NCBI GenBank assembly: GCA_964586835.1
Contig: CAZPIC010000011.1
Span: 1-64,000 of the forward strand
Direction: 5' to 3'
DNA: 64,000 nt
Origin: CAZLYF01 sp964586835
GTDB lineage: Bacteria; Bacillota; Clostridia; Christensenellales; Aristaeellaceae
Below, in pieces: positions 17,851 through 26,591 of the stretch. Both the position numbers and the translations under genes were made by a program. The notes under the pieces are model-generated. The model searched no databases, was not told where the DNA came from, and worked only from the letters and a program-made list of their open reading frames with translations. Position 1 is the stretch's first letter. Each line of letters starts with the position of its first letter.

Positions 17851-19047
17851 ATGCACCGGATCAGGCTGGGCATCATCTTTGGCAGCAGGAGCTGCGAGCA
17901 CGAAGTCTCGGTGATCAGTGCCCTGCAGCTGGCACGACAGGCAAGTCGGGACAGCTACGAGGTGGTCCCTGTATATATCTCCCAGGCGGGGGAGTGGTTT
18001 ACAGGGGATCCGCTCCTAAACATGGATACCTACCGCCCTCGCTTCAAGCCGGACACGGAGGGGCTGGTCCGGGTGCTGCCCGACCTGACGGCGGGATCCG
18101 GGGCACTCATCGCCTTGTCACGGGGAAGCCTTCGGCGAGGGGAAACCTGGAAGATTGCCGCACGTGTGGATTGCGTGATCCCTGTGCTCCACGGATTACA
18201 CGGTGAGGATGGATCTCTTCAGGGGCTTCTTGAGCTGATGGACCTGCCCTATGCCTCCACCGGGATCGCGGGGTCTGCGGTGGGCATGGACAAGATCGTC
18301 ATGAAGCAGTGTTTTCGCGGCCTTCAGCTGCCGGTGCTGGACGATGTGCCGGTGCTGCGTAGCCGGTGGCGTACGGCCCCTGACAGCGTTGTTGCAGACG
18401 TGGAAGAAACCCTCGCGTACCCTGTTTTTGTCAAGCCGGCGAACCTGGGTTCGTCCATTGGCGTCAGCCGCGCGGACAGCCGTCCAGAGCTTCGAGACGC
18501 GCTGGACCTGGCATGTGAATATGACAGGCGAATTCTGGTGGAAAAAGGGCTTGACCGACCCGTGGAGGTGAACTGCTCCGTGATAGGGTTTGACGGGGAG
18601 GCAGTCCCCTCCGTCCTTGAGATGCCGGTGACGGAGGGGGCGCTGCTTGATTTCAGCGCCAAGTACTTAAGGGGTGGGGGCGCAAAGGGCATGGCCTCTC
18701 TGAGCCGTGTCGTCCCTGCGCCGGTGGGCGAACGGTGGACCGCAGAACTCAGGGCGCTGGCCCTGCGCGTTTTCCACGGGCTGGACTGCAAAGGCGTGAT
18801 CCGGGTCGACTTCATGCTCGACCGCTCAAGCGACCGGTGCTACATTACCGAAATCAATACGATCCCCGGCTCCCTGGCCTTCTATCTGTGGAACAGGAGT
18901 GACCCGCCCCTGGCTTACCCGGAGCTCATCGACCGCCTGGTCGCCTTGGCCTTCAAGGCCTATGAGGCCAAGCACGAGGCCAGCTACGCATTTCGCTCCG
19001 ATATCTTCGTGGATCTCGCTTCGGGGCTCGGCAAGGGAGCAAAGTAG
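17851..19047 (+). CDS. ddl: D-alanine--D-alanine ligase
   Basis: A 398-residue ATP-grasp ligase that makes D-Ala-D-Ala for peptidoglycan. Landmarks are FGSRSCEHEVSVISA at the N-terminus, HGLHGEDGSLQGLLE, YPVFVKPANLGSSIGVS (ATP lid), DFSAKYLRGGG (the Lys-Tyr pair of D-Ala-D-Ala enzymes) and the metal-binding EINTIPGSLAFYLW near the end. The Lys-Tyr in the omega loop argues for D-Ala rather than D-lactate as second substrate. I choose ATG 17851 behind GGAGGGCGAG; the frame is open to 17806 but that overlaps murF. Last gene of the GNAT-hydrolase-MurF-Ddl cluster. Confidence 0.93.
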   Translation: MHRIRLGIIFGSRSCEHEVSVISALQLARQASRDSYEVVPVYISQAGEWFTGDPLLNMDTYRPRFKPDTEGLVRVLPDLTAGSGALIALSRGSLRRGETWKIAARVDCVIPVLHGLHGEDGSLQGLLELMDLPYASTGIAGSAVGMDKIVMKQCFRGLQLPVLDDVPVLRSRWRTAPDSVVADVEETLAYPVFVKPANLGSSIGVSRADSRPELRDALDLACEYDRRILVEKGLDRPVEVNCSVIGFDGEAVPSVLEMPVTEGALLDFSAKYLRGGGAKGMASLSRVVPAPVGERWTAELRALALRVFHGLDCKGVIRVDFMLDRSSDRCYITEINTIPGSLAFYLWNRSDPPLAYPELIDRLVALAFKAYEAKHEASYAFRSDIFVDLASGLGKGAK

Positions 19048-19071
19048 CATCCCGCCTCGCCCGGCACTCGG

Positions 19072-19920
19072 TCAGAGACCGCAGGCTTCCTCCGCTGCTT
19101 CGATGGTCTGGGTCAGGAGGCTGGAAATGGTCATGGGCCCAACTCCTCCGGGAACGGGAGTGTACGCGTACGATTTGGGGGCTGCGCGCTCCAGGTCGAT
19201 ATCACCTACGTTGCCCGGGTTGTAGCCTGCGTCCACCAGCACCGCGCCTTCCCGGATCCAGTCCGACTGGATGAACCTGGGGCTGCCGATGGCAGCGACG
19301 ACGATGTCGGCCCTGCGCAGGATGTCGTCGAGCCCCGTGGTTTTAGAGTGACAGAGGGTGACGGTGGCATCGGCGTTTAAAAGCAGCATCGCCACCGGCT
19401 TTCCCAGGATAGGGCTTCGGCCAACCACCACAGCGTGCCGGCCGCTTATGTCGATGCCGTAGTGGTGCAGGATGTTCATAATTCCAAGGGGCGTCGCGCT
19501 GACGAACGCCTTCTGTTTCATGGCCATCGCGCCAAAGGAGCTCGTGTTAACGCCGTCGACGTCCTTCTTCGTCGAGATGGCATTGAAGCAGCGCAGCTCG
19601 TCAATCTGGCGTGGCACGGGGTGCTGAAGCAGGATGCCGTCTACCTGCGGATCCGCATTGAGCCCTTCGATGATATGGAGGAGCCCGGCGGTATCCGTGG
19701 ATTCGGGAAGCTCTCTCTTGTCTGATGCGATTCCCACGCGTGCGCAGGCGTTGATCTTCATCCGCACATAGGTGACCGAGGCAGGGTCGCTTCCCACAAG
19801 GATCGTGGCCAGGGAGGGCGCCCTGCCTGTTTTTTCCTGGATACGCATCACACGCTGTCTGAGGTCGCCCTCCATCTCTCTTGCAAGGCTCTTGCCGTTA
19901 AGAATGATCGGTTCGTCCAT
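19072..19920 (-). CDS. folD: bifunctional methylenetetrahydrofolate dehydrogenase/cyclohydrolase
   Basis: A 282-residue enzyme, the usual FolD length, that interconverts methylene-, methenyl- and formyl-tetrahydrofolate with NADP. It shows the catalytic Y-x-x-x-K (YVRMK), the substrate strand LLQHPVPRQ, KDVDGVN, the nucleotide fold GRSPILGKPVAMLL and the C-terminal PVPGGVGPMTISSLL. The start is ATG 19920 behind GAAAGGA; a longer frame up to 20025 has no support. It stands alone, convergent with ddl (24 bases apart), and shares a 417-base divergent region with degV. Confidence 0.95.
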   Translation of the reverse strand: MDEPIILNGKSLAREMEGDLRQRVMRIQEKTGRAPSLATILVGSDPASVTYVRMKINACARVGIASDKRELPESTDTAGLLHIIEGLNADPQVDGILLQHPVPRQIDELRCFNAISTKKDVDGVNTSSFGAMAMKQKAFVSATPLGIMNILHHYGIDISGRHAVVVGRSPILGKPVAMLLLNADATVTLCHSKTTGLDDILRRADIVVAAIGSPRFIQSDWIREGAVLVDAGYNPGNVGDIDLERAAPKSYAYTPVPGGVGPMTISSLLTQTIEAAEEACGL

Positions 19921-20149
19921 GCCGTCACGTCCTTTCAGAGGGTATTTGGCTGACTGTGTCCATCCTAACACAGGAGATGCTCCGCCTTCCAACCCGTTTT
20001 CCCGCGAAATCTGGGCAGCTCTCAAGGCCGGTGAGGTTTCATGTCAGGAACCGGTGCCATTTCAGCTCTCTCATAGACCTGAGGCCCGCGGGCATGCTGC
20101 TTTTACATCTTTCAGCAAGAACCGTTGAAACCGTTACATAAGTTCATTC

Positions 20150-20169
20150 CAGGGGCTATGCAGCCCCTG
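20150..20169. repeat. perfect inverted repeat in the folD-degV intergenic region
   Basis: CAGGGGCT (20150-20157) and AGCCCCTG (20162-20169) form an 8-bp stem with a four-base ATGC loop. On the plus strand CTTTT follows, giving a terminator-like look, but no gene is seen immediately upstream. Could also be a protein-binding site. Confidence 0.45.
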
Positions 20170-20182
20170 CTTTTCCGGGTTC

Positions 20183-20254
20183 CCGTCAGGCCTCATGGTC
20201 CTGGAAGGTGAAAAATTCACGGGCGGGTTACAGGGATAAATGGGCTCCTGACGG
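20183..20254 (+). promoter_or_regulatory. possible structured RNA element upstream of degV
   Basis: CCGTCAGG (20183-20190) can pair perfectly with CCTGACGG (20247-20254), enclosing 56 bases that contain a small GTGAA-AAA-TTCAC hairpin at 20208-20220. Together with the 20150-20169 stem this suggests a folded element. I do not recognise a known riboswitch class. It lies upstream of the predicted degV promoter, so it may be unrelated to the degV mRNA. Confidence 0.25.
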
Positions 20255-20278
20255 AGGATGCACGCCGTGGAGGTTTCA

Positions 20279-20307
20279 TTGACAGAGGTCAGCTGGAAGC
20301 GTAGTGT
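20279..20307 (+). promoter_or_regulatory. possible promoter of degV
   Basis: A perfect -35 TTGACA (20279-20284) is followed after 17 bases by TAGTGT (20302-20307), a weak -10. The degV ATG lies ~30 bases further on. Confidence 0.4.
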
Positions 20308-20337
20308 ATAGCTATCCGTTTAAAAGGAGAAGCCTAG

Positions 20338-21201
20338 ATGAGCCAGCGCGAAACAGCCATCCTCATCGACTCCTGCTGCGACGTACCCGAGGAATATCGC
20401 GAGCGTTACCACATGCACATGGTGCCTGTGAAGGTGATCTATCAGGACAGGGAATACGACGACCGCGTGGACATCAGTCCGCAGGAAGTATACGAGCGCC
20501 TGAAGGACGAGGTACCCCGCACTTCCCTGCCCAGCGAGGCTGCGATCGCGGGGGCCTTTGACCGCATCATTGCCGACGGTTGTAAAGCTGTGCTTTGCAT
20601 CACGATCTCAAGCGCCCTGTCAGGGACAAACAACATCATCCGCCTGGTGGCGGAAGGATACCGGGACAGGCTGGATATCCACATCCTTGATACAAAAAGC
20701 ATCGGGCTGGCTGCCGGGATGCAAGCCATCCTGGCCGGTCAGCTCGTGGAGGAAGGGACCCCAGCCGCGGAGGTCTATGAGATCCTGCGAAACAGCGCGC
20801 GTAAGTCCCGCGTCTTCTTCAGCCTCCAGACGCTTGAATACCTTGCCAGGGGCGGACGTATCGGAAAGGTCGCAGCAGCTCTGGGAAGCCTGCTGCACCT
20901 GAAACCGATCATTACCTGCAACGAGGAGGGCGCTTATGTCACAGCCTCCAAGGTTCGGGGTCGGATGCAGGCGATCGCTGAGATGATCAACCTGACGGTC
21001 GCTGAGGCCGGCAAGCACGCGAAGGTCGCACTGGCTGTTGTGGAAGGCGGAGCCAGGGAAGAACTCAGAGGGGTGGTGGAGGAGCTTCGCCGCCGGTTGC
21101 CCGCCATCGGCCATATTATCCAAGGGGATGTCAGTCCTGCGCTTGTGGTCCATACGGGGCCTGGACTTTTAGGAATCTGCGTTCAGGCGCTGCCCTGTTA
21201 A
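20338..21201 (+). CDS. DegV family fatty-acid-binding protein
   Basis: A 287-residue cytoplasmic protein of the DegV family, which in Firmicutes hold a fatty acid (FakB role) for phosphorylation by FakA. It has the N-terminal TAILIDSCCDVPEE, the VPVKVIYQDREYDD strand, TSLPSEAAI, the CITISSALSGTNN loop and LEYLARGGRIGK, all family landmarks. The start ATG follows AAAAGGAG. No fakA (kinase) neighbour is present. Single-gene unit followed by a 648-base gap. Family assignment is firm; ligand is inferred. Confidence 0.92.
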   Translation: MSQRETAILIDSCCDVPEEYRERYHMHMVPVKVIYQDREYDDRVDISPQEVYERLKDEVPRTSLPSEAAIAGAFDRIIADGCKAVLCITISSALSGTNNIIRLVAEGYRDRLDIHILDTKSIGLAAGMQAILAGQLVEEGTPAAEVYEILRNSARKSRVFFSLQTLEYLARGGRIGKVAAALGSLLHLKPIITCNEEGAYVTASKVRGRMQAIAEMINLTVAEAGKHAKVALAVVEGGAREELRGVVEELRRRLPAIGHIIQGDVSPALVVHTGPGLLGICVQALPC

Positions 21202-21849
21202 GGGCTCTGCGCGTCCTTGATTCCTGACAGGCGCCGAGATGATGCTCTGCTCCCCGCAACGTTGGAGGGGAAGCGTTTCAAAAGGTTCGCCGATGAATTC
21301 CCCGGCCCTGGCCTTCAAATCCTCTCCTGCCTGTATCTGTTTTTGGCACAGTGGGTGTCCCGTGTCTGTCGCGGGGCTCCCTTTCCCAGCGCCCCGCACG
21401 ATGTCGGCCGTTTTGTTGTCCTACGTTCGGATCGGTTTGAGGTCATCGATCGCAGGCAGGCGCGGGGGAGGATATCCTTGACCCTTTGCCATGGACATCT
21501 TCATAGATACTCGGGCTCAGGTGACAATGTGCCTCTTCGCATCCTTATGCATTTGGCGGCGTCGGCCTGAGCTGTGAAATCTGAGGGGAGCAGAGCTCGT
21601 CGTGCCAAAGTGGGCGGGGCGCCCTGCGCGCCTCTCCAACCCGGATTAAAATGTAAAAAATGGGATCGCGCTGTGGGCTGAAAGCGAGGCGCAGGGCTGC
21701 GGGGCGGGCTCCATGGCGCTTTTCAAATCTGCCGAAACATGCTATAATCAATAGGACCCAATCGGCAAGAATACGCCGTATTCAAGCCCCGAAGCCATGC
21801 CGGGGCAGGGGCGGGAGTTTGCAAAACAGCAGGCGGCAAGGAAGAGACG
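21202..21849. other. intergenic region before gyrB
   Basis: About 650 bases without a convincing gene between degV and gyrB. The only supported element is the promoter at 21720-21748. No hairpin with a T-tract is seen after degV. Confidence 0.5.
21720..21748 (+). promoter_or_regulatory. promoter of gyrB (housekeeping block)
   Basis: A perfect -10 TATAAT (21743-21748) is preceded after 17 bases by TTTTCA (21720-21725). It would give a leader of about 95 bases to the gyrB ATG and probably drives gyrB-gyrA and perhaps the genes beyond. Confidence 0.65.
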
Positions 21850-23826
21850 ATGACAGGAGAGGAATCAGGGAAAGTGACCTCCAAAATGGTTACACAGGTT
21901 GATGCGCACTACGACGAAAACCAGATTCGCGTGCTGGAGGGGCTTGAAGCGGTGCGCACAAGGCCGGGGATGTACATCGGCTCGACCGATGCCAGTGGGC
22001 TTCACCACCTGGTGTATGAAATTGTGGATAACGCCATTGATGAGGCGCTTGCGGGCTACTGCAGCTCTGTTGTGGTGATTTTACATGAAGATGGATCGGT
22101 CTCGGTGGAGGATGACGGCCGTGGCTTTCCCGTGGGCATCCACCTGCAGACGGGCCGGCCTGCGGTGGAAGTATGCCTGACCATGCTGCACGCCGGAGGC
22201 AAGTTTGGCGGGGAGGGCTATAAGGTTTCGGGAGGCCTGCACGGGGTGGGCGCCTCCGTGGTCAACGCGCTTTCAAGCCGCTTTTGCGTAACGGTCAGCC
22301 AGGATGGGAAGCGCCATAGGCAGGAGTACCACAGAGGGAAAGTCGCCTACGACCTGAAGGTGATCGGGGAGACGGACACATCGGGAACGCATATCCGTTT
22401 CTGGCCCGATATCAAGGGGAGCGACAACCCCGATGGTATCTTTGACAGCGGCGTCACGTTTTCGTTCGAGATACTCCGGGCACGGCTGCGCGAGATGGCC
22501 TTTCTCAACAAGGGCATCCGCATCCGGATCCGCGACGAGCGGGGCGGGACCGTCCATGAAAAAGAGTACCACTTTGAAGGCGGCATCAGCGAGTTTGTCA
22601 GATACCTGAACAAGAACAAAGAGGTCCTCTTCCCGGAGCCCATCTATATCGAAGGCCTTAAAAACGGAGTATCGGTCGAGATTGCGATGCAGTATAACGA
22701 TACCTATTCGGAAAACATCTATACCTATGCCAACAACATCCATACCCCGGAAGGCGGATCGCACCTGGCCGGCTTTTCTGCAGCGCTGACCCGTGTCATC
22801 AACGACTACGGGCGCCGCTACAAAATCCTGAAGGAGGCGGACGCCAATCTGAGAGGGGAAGACGTGCGGGAAAGCCTCGCGGCAGTGGTCTCGGTCAAGC
22901 TCAAGGAACCACAGTTTGAGGGGCAGACAAAGTCAAAGCTCGGCAACAGCGAGGTCCGGGGCATTGTCGACAGCCTGGTCAGCGAAAGGCTTTCTGCCTG
23001 TCTTGAGGAAAACCCGCAGCTGGCCCGCGCGATCCTTGACCGGTGTCTTGGCGCTGCCCGGGCCAGGGAGGCTGCACGCAAGGCCAGGGACCTGACCCGG
23101 CGTAAAACCGTGCTGGAAAGCGCGGCTTTGCCCGGAAAACTGGCAGACTGTTCTGAAACAGACCCAGCCAAGTGCGAGATTTTTATTGTAGAGGGAGACA
23201 GCGCGGGTGGCAGCGCGAAGACTGGACGGGACAGGCATTTTCAGGCCATTTTGCCTCTCAGGGGGAAGATCCTCAATGTTGAGAAGACCCGGCTTGACAG
23301 AGTCCTGCTGAACGCCGAGATCAAGAACATGATCACCGCCTTTGGCTGCGGTATCGGGCAGGACTTCAACCTCGACAAGCTCCGCTATCATCGCATTGTC
23401 TGCATGACCGACGCGGATGTGGATGGAGCCCATATTCGCATCCTGATGCTAACGTTCTTCTACCGTTATATGCGCCCGCTGATAGAGCGTGGTCATGTCT
23501 ATATCGCGATGCCGCCGCTGTACAAGGTCAGCCGGGGCAAGCAGGAGCATTATGTGTACGATGACCCGGAGCTTGAAAGGCTCCTGGAGACGATTGGCCG
23601 CAATCCAAAACCCGAAATTCAGCGCTATAAGGGGCTGGGAGAGATGTCCGCAGAGCAGCTCTGGCAGACAACCATGAACCCTGATACGCGCACGATGATG
23701 CGGGTGACCGCAAGCGATGCGGTATCTGCTGATGAAGCGTTTACGCTTCTGATGGGAGATCAGGTGGAGCCAAGGCGGGAATTCATCGAACAGAATTACG
23801 ACATGGTCACAGCGCTTGACATATAG
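21850..23826 (+). CDS. gyrB: DNA gyrase subunit B
   Basis: A 658-residue ATPase subunit of DNA gyrase. GHKL ATPase motifs are EIVDNAIDEALAGYC, EDDGRGFPVGIH and SGGLHGVGASVVNALS; the TOPRIM part has EGDSAGGSAKTGRD, PLRGKILNVEK and the DADVDGAHIR metal site; the C-terminus has QRYKGLGEMSAEQLW. The start ATG follows AAGGAAG. It is 24 bases upstream of gyrA, so the pair is cotranscribed. Length and motifs are normal for a Gram-positive GyrB. Confidence 0.97.
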   Translation: MTGEESGKVTSKMVTQVDAHYDENQIRVLEGLEAVRTRPGMYIGSTDASGLHHLVYEIVDNAIDEALAGYCSSVVVILHEDGSVSVEDDGRGFPVGIHLQTGRPAVEVCLTMLHAGGKFGGEGYKVSGGLHGVGASVVNALSSRFCVTVSQDGKRHRQEYHRGKVAYDLKVIGETDTSGTHIRFWPDIKGSDNPDGIFDSGVTFSFEILRARLREMAFLNKGIRIRIRDERGGTVHEKEYHFEGGISEFVRYLNKNKEVLFPEPIYIEGLKNGVSVEIAMQYNDTYSENIYTYANNIHTPEGGSHLAGFSAALTRVINDYGRRYKILKEADANLRGEDVRESLAAVVSVKLKEPQFEGQTKSKLGNSEVRGIVDSLVSERLSACLEENPQLARAILDRCLGAARAREAARKARDLTRRKTVLESAALPGKLADCSETDPAKCEIFIVEGDSAGGSAKTGRDRHFQAILPLRGKILNVEKTRLDRVLLNAEIKNMITAFGCGIGQDFNLDKLRYHRIVCMTDADVDGAHIRILMLTFFYRYMRPLIERGHVYIAMPPLYKVSRGKQEHYVYDDPELERLLETIGRNPKPEIQRYKGLGEMSAEQLWQTTMNPDTRTMMRVTASDAVSADEAFTLLMGDQVEPRREFIEQNYDMVTALDI

Positions 23827-23849
23827 GGTGAAGGCGGAAGGATACGTGC

Positions 23850-26591
23850 ATGAGTGAGATAAAGGATAGGCTGATCCCCACCGACCTTGAGGAGGAGATG
23901 AAAAGATCCTTCATCTCCTATGCGATGGCCGTGATCGTCAACAGGGCGCTGCCCGATGTGCGTGATGGGCTGAAGCCTGTCCACCGGAGAATCCTCTACG
24001 CGATGCACGAGCTGGGCATGACGCCGGACAAGCCTTTCCGCAAGTGTGCCCGCATTGTCGGCGATGTGCTGGGGAAATACCATCCCCATGGCGACAGCTC
24101 GGTCTACGATGCCATGGTCCGGCTGGCGCAGGACTTCTCCATCCGGTACCTGCTGGTGGAAGGCCAGGGCAACTTCGGATCCGTGGATGGAGACGGTGCA
24201 GCTGCCATGCGCTATACCGAAGCGAAGATGAGCAAACTCAGCACCCATCTCATCGGTGAAATCGATAAGGACACGGTGGACTTCTACCCGAATTTTGATG
24301 AAACCCTGATGCAGCCCTCCGTGCTTCCCAGCCGCTTCCCCAACCTGCTGGTCAACGGGTCCAGCGGGATCGCGGTAGGGATGGCGACCAACATCCCATC
24401 ACACAACCTGGGTGAAGTCATCGACGCTGTCATCGCCATGATTGATGATCCGGACATCAGCCTCCCCGGACTTATGGAACACATCAAGGGTCCGGATTTT
24501 CCCACGGGCGCAACGATCCTTGGCCGTTCGGGCATCCTTGAGGCGTACGCCACCGGGCGCGGCCGCATCACAGTGCGCGCGAAGAGCGAGGTGGAGGTGC
24601 TTCCAAACGGCCGCAACCGCATCATCGTCAGCGAGATCCCCTATATGGTCAACAAGGCCAGGATGGTCCAGAAGATCGCCGAGCTGGTACACGAGAAACG
24701 CCTCGAGGGCATCAGCGACATCCGGGACGAATCCGACAGAAACGGAATGCGCGTGGTGATTGACCTGAAGAAGGACGTGCAGTCCAGCGTGGTGCTCAAC
24801 TATCTCTACAAGCATACGCAGATGCAGGATACCTTCGGGGCGATCATGCTGGCGCTTGTGGACGGGCAGCCACGGGTGCTGACGCTCCGTGAGATGATCG
24901 GAGAATACATCCGGCACCAGCAGGACGTGGTCACGCGAAGGACACAGTACGAGCTGGACAAATCCCAGGCGCGCGCGCATATTCTCCTGGGCCTTCTGAA
25001 GGCGCTTGACCATATTGATGAGGTTGTTCGTATCATCCGCGGGTCAAGGGATGTGGGCGCCGCAAAAGAGGCGCTGATACAGCGGCTGGAGCTGTCGGAC
25101 GTCCAGGCACAGGCCATCCTGGACATGAGGCTGGCCCGACTGACCAGCCTGGAGGCCGACAAGCTGAAGGCGGAATATGAGGATCTGCTGAAAACCATTG
25201 CCCGCCTTCAGGGCATTCTCGCCGACGAATCCCTCCTTTTTGCAGTGGTCAAAGAGGAGCTGACCGACTTGCGAGACAGGTTCGCCGACCCTCGCCGGAC
25301 TGAGATTTCTGCGGACGTGGACGACATCAACATCGCCGACCTGATCCCGGTGGACGATATGGTGGTCACGCTGACCCACCTGGGATACGTTAAGCGGCTG
25401 AGCAAGTCCACCTATCGCGCACAGGTAAGGGGTGGCAAGGGCGTTGCAGCCATGACCACGCGGGAAGAGGATTACGCCGAACAGATCTATGTGGTCAACT
25501 CACACGAGGACATCCTGTTTTTTACGAATCGGGGCCGCGTCCACACGCTCAAATGCTTCCAGATACCGGAAGCGGGCAGGACAGCCCGGGGCACGGCGAT
25601 TGTCAACATCCTGCAGCTGGCAGGAGGCGAAAAGGTCACAACGATGATCCCTCTTCCTGGCAGTTTCGGTGTTTCAGCGATGCAAACTGATGCCGGGCCG
25701 CCTGCGGAGGAAGACAGCGAGGAACTGCTGAGGACCGATGCTGAACTGTCCACGGAGGAAGGGGGAGAGGCGCAGCTGAGGACCGATGCCGGGCTATCTG
25801 CGGAGGAAGACGGCGAGGCGCTGTCCGAAAGCGATGCCGGACCGCCTGTGGAAGAAGACGGCGAGGCGCTGTATGAGAACGATGACGAGTTGTCCGCGGA
25901 GGAAGACGCTGAAAACAAATATCTGGTCATGGCCACGCGGGACGGCCTGATTAAAAAGACACCCCTGGGCGCGTTTCGCAACCTGAGGAGGGTGGGCATG
26001 ATCGCCATTGTGCTTAGGGACGAGGACGAGTTGGTCGGCGTCGAGCTGACAGACGGGGAAAAGCAGCTCATGCTGGCGACCCGTGGGGGGCAGGCCATCT
26101 GCTTTCATGAGCAGAGGGTCAACGCCACGGGGCGCGCCTCCCAAGGGGTGCGAAGCATGCGCCTTGGGGCAGGGGATCAGGTCATCGCGCTGAGCCTTGT
26201 GGAGGAGGGCGCCCAGGTTCTCACCATCGCTGAAAATGGCTATGGAAAACGCACGGAGACAGACGCTTTTCGGGAGCAGGGGCGCGCCGGGAAGGGCCTT
26301 ATCGCGATGAGGCTGACCGCTAAGACCGGAGACCTTGCAGCCATGCTGATGGTCAGACCGGAAGAAGATATCCTGATCATCACGGACGACGGGACCGTGA
26401 TCCGCACCCCTGTCGACGAGATCCGTATCTGCGGGCGTGCGACCCAGGGGGTCCGCATGATGCGCGTCGCGGAGGGAAGCCGGATCGTGGGGGTTGCACG
26501 CGCTGAGGCTGAGGAGGAAGAGGAACCGGAGGCGCAGATCGACGTGGCTGCGGAAGCGTCGCTTGAACCGGACCGGATGCAAGACCTGTGA
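23850..26591 (+). CDS. gyrA: DNA gyrase subunit A with acidic repeat insertion
   Basis: A 913-residue gyrase cleavage subunit. The catalytic tyrosine is in AAAMRYTEAKMS, and the quinolone-determining region HPHGDSSVYDAMV keeps the Ser and Asp of sensitive enzymes. The GyrA box of the C-terminal pinwheel reads QVRGGKG rather than QRRGGKG. Most GyrA proteins have 800-840 residues; the excess is an acidic insert at ~613-692 made of five 16-residue repeats inside the C-terminal DNA-wrapping domain. The normal domain resumes at KYLVMATRDGLIKKT. The C-terminal tail is also acidic. Its TGA overlaps the GTG start of the flippase gene. Confidence 0.96.
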   Translation: MSEIKDRLIPTDLEEEMKRSFISYAMAVIVNRALPDVRDGLKPVHRRILYAMHELGMTPDKPFRKCARIVGDVLGKYHPHGDSSVYDAMVRLAQDFSIRYLLVEGQGNFGSVDGDGAAAMRYTEAKMSKLSTHLIGEIDKDTVDFYPNFDETLMQPSVLPSRFPNLLVNGSSGIAVGMATNIPSHNLGEVIDAVIAMIDDPDISLPGLMEHIKGPDFPTGATILGRSGILEAYATGRGRITVRAKSEVEVLPNGRNRIIVSEIPYMVNKARMVQKIAELVHEKRLEGISDIRDESDRNGMRVVIDLKKDVQSSVVLNYLYKHTQMQDTFGAIMLALVDGQPRVLTLREMIGEYIRHQQDVVTRRTQYELDKSQARAHILLGLLKALDHIDEVVRIIRGSRDVGAAKEALIQRLELSDVQAQAILDMRLARLTSLEADKLKAEYEDLLKTIARLQGILADESLLFAVVKEELTDLRDRFADPRRTEISADVDDINIADLIPVDDMVVTLTHLGYVKRLSKSTYRAQVRGGKGVAAMTTREEDYAEQIYVVNSHEDILFFTNRGRVHTLKCFQIPEAGRTARGTAIVNILQLAGGEKVTTMIPLPGSFGVSAMQTDAGPPAEEDSEELLRTDAELSTEEGGEAQLRTDAGLSAEEDGEALSESDAGPPVEEDGEALYENDDELSAEEDAENKYLVMATRDGLIKKTPLGAFRNLRRVGMIAIVLRDEDELVGVELTDGEKQLMLATRGGQAICFHEQRVNATGRASQGVRSMRLGAGDQVIALSLVEEGAQVLTIAENGYGKRTETDAFREQGRAGKGLIAMRLTAKTGDLAAMLMVRPEEDILIITDDGTVIRTPVDEIRICGRATQGVRMMRVAEGSRIVGVARAEAEEEEEPEAQIDVAAEASLEPDRMQDL
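25686..25925 (+). repeat. five degenerate 48-bp tandem repeats inside gyrA
   Basis: Units begin at 25686, 25734, 25782, 25830 and 25878. Each encodes 16 residues on the pattern T/S-D-A-G-x-x-x-E-E-D-G-E-A-L-x-x (for example TDAGLSAEEDGEALSE). The units have diverged at the DNA and protein level but all stay in frame, and all are strongly acidic. Confidence 0.9.

Noticed and set aside
18480..18720. Ddl as a D-Ala-D-Lac (vancomycin resistance) ligase
   Set aside because: The omega loop has Lys-Tyr (AKYL), as in ordinary D-Ala-D-Ala ligases, and there are no vanH or vanX neighbours.
24040..24200. Quinolone resistance mutation in gyrA
   Set aside because: The determining region reads HPHGDSSVYD, with the Ser and Asp of sensitive enzymes in place.
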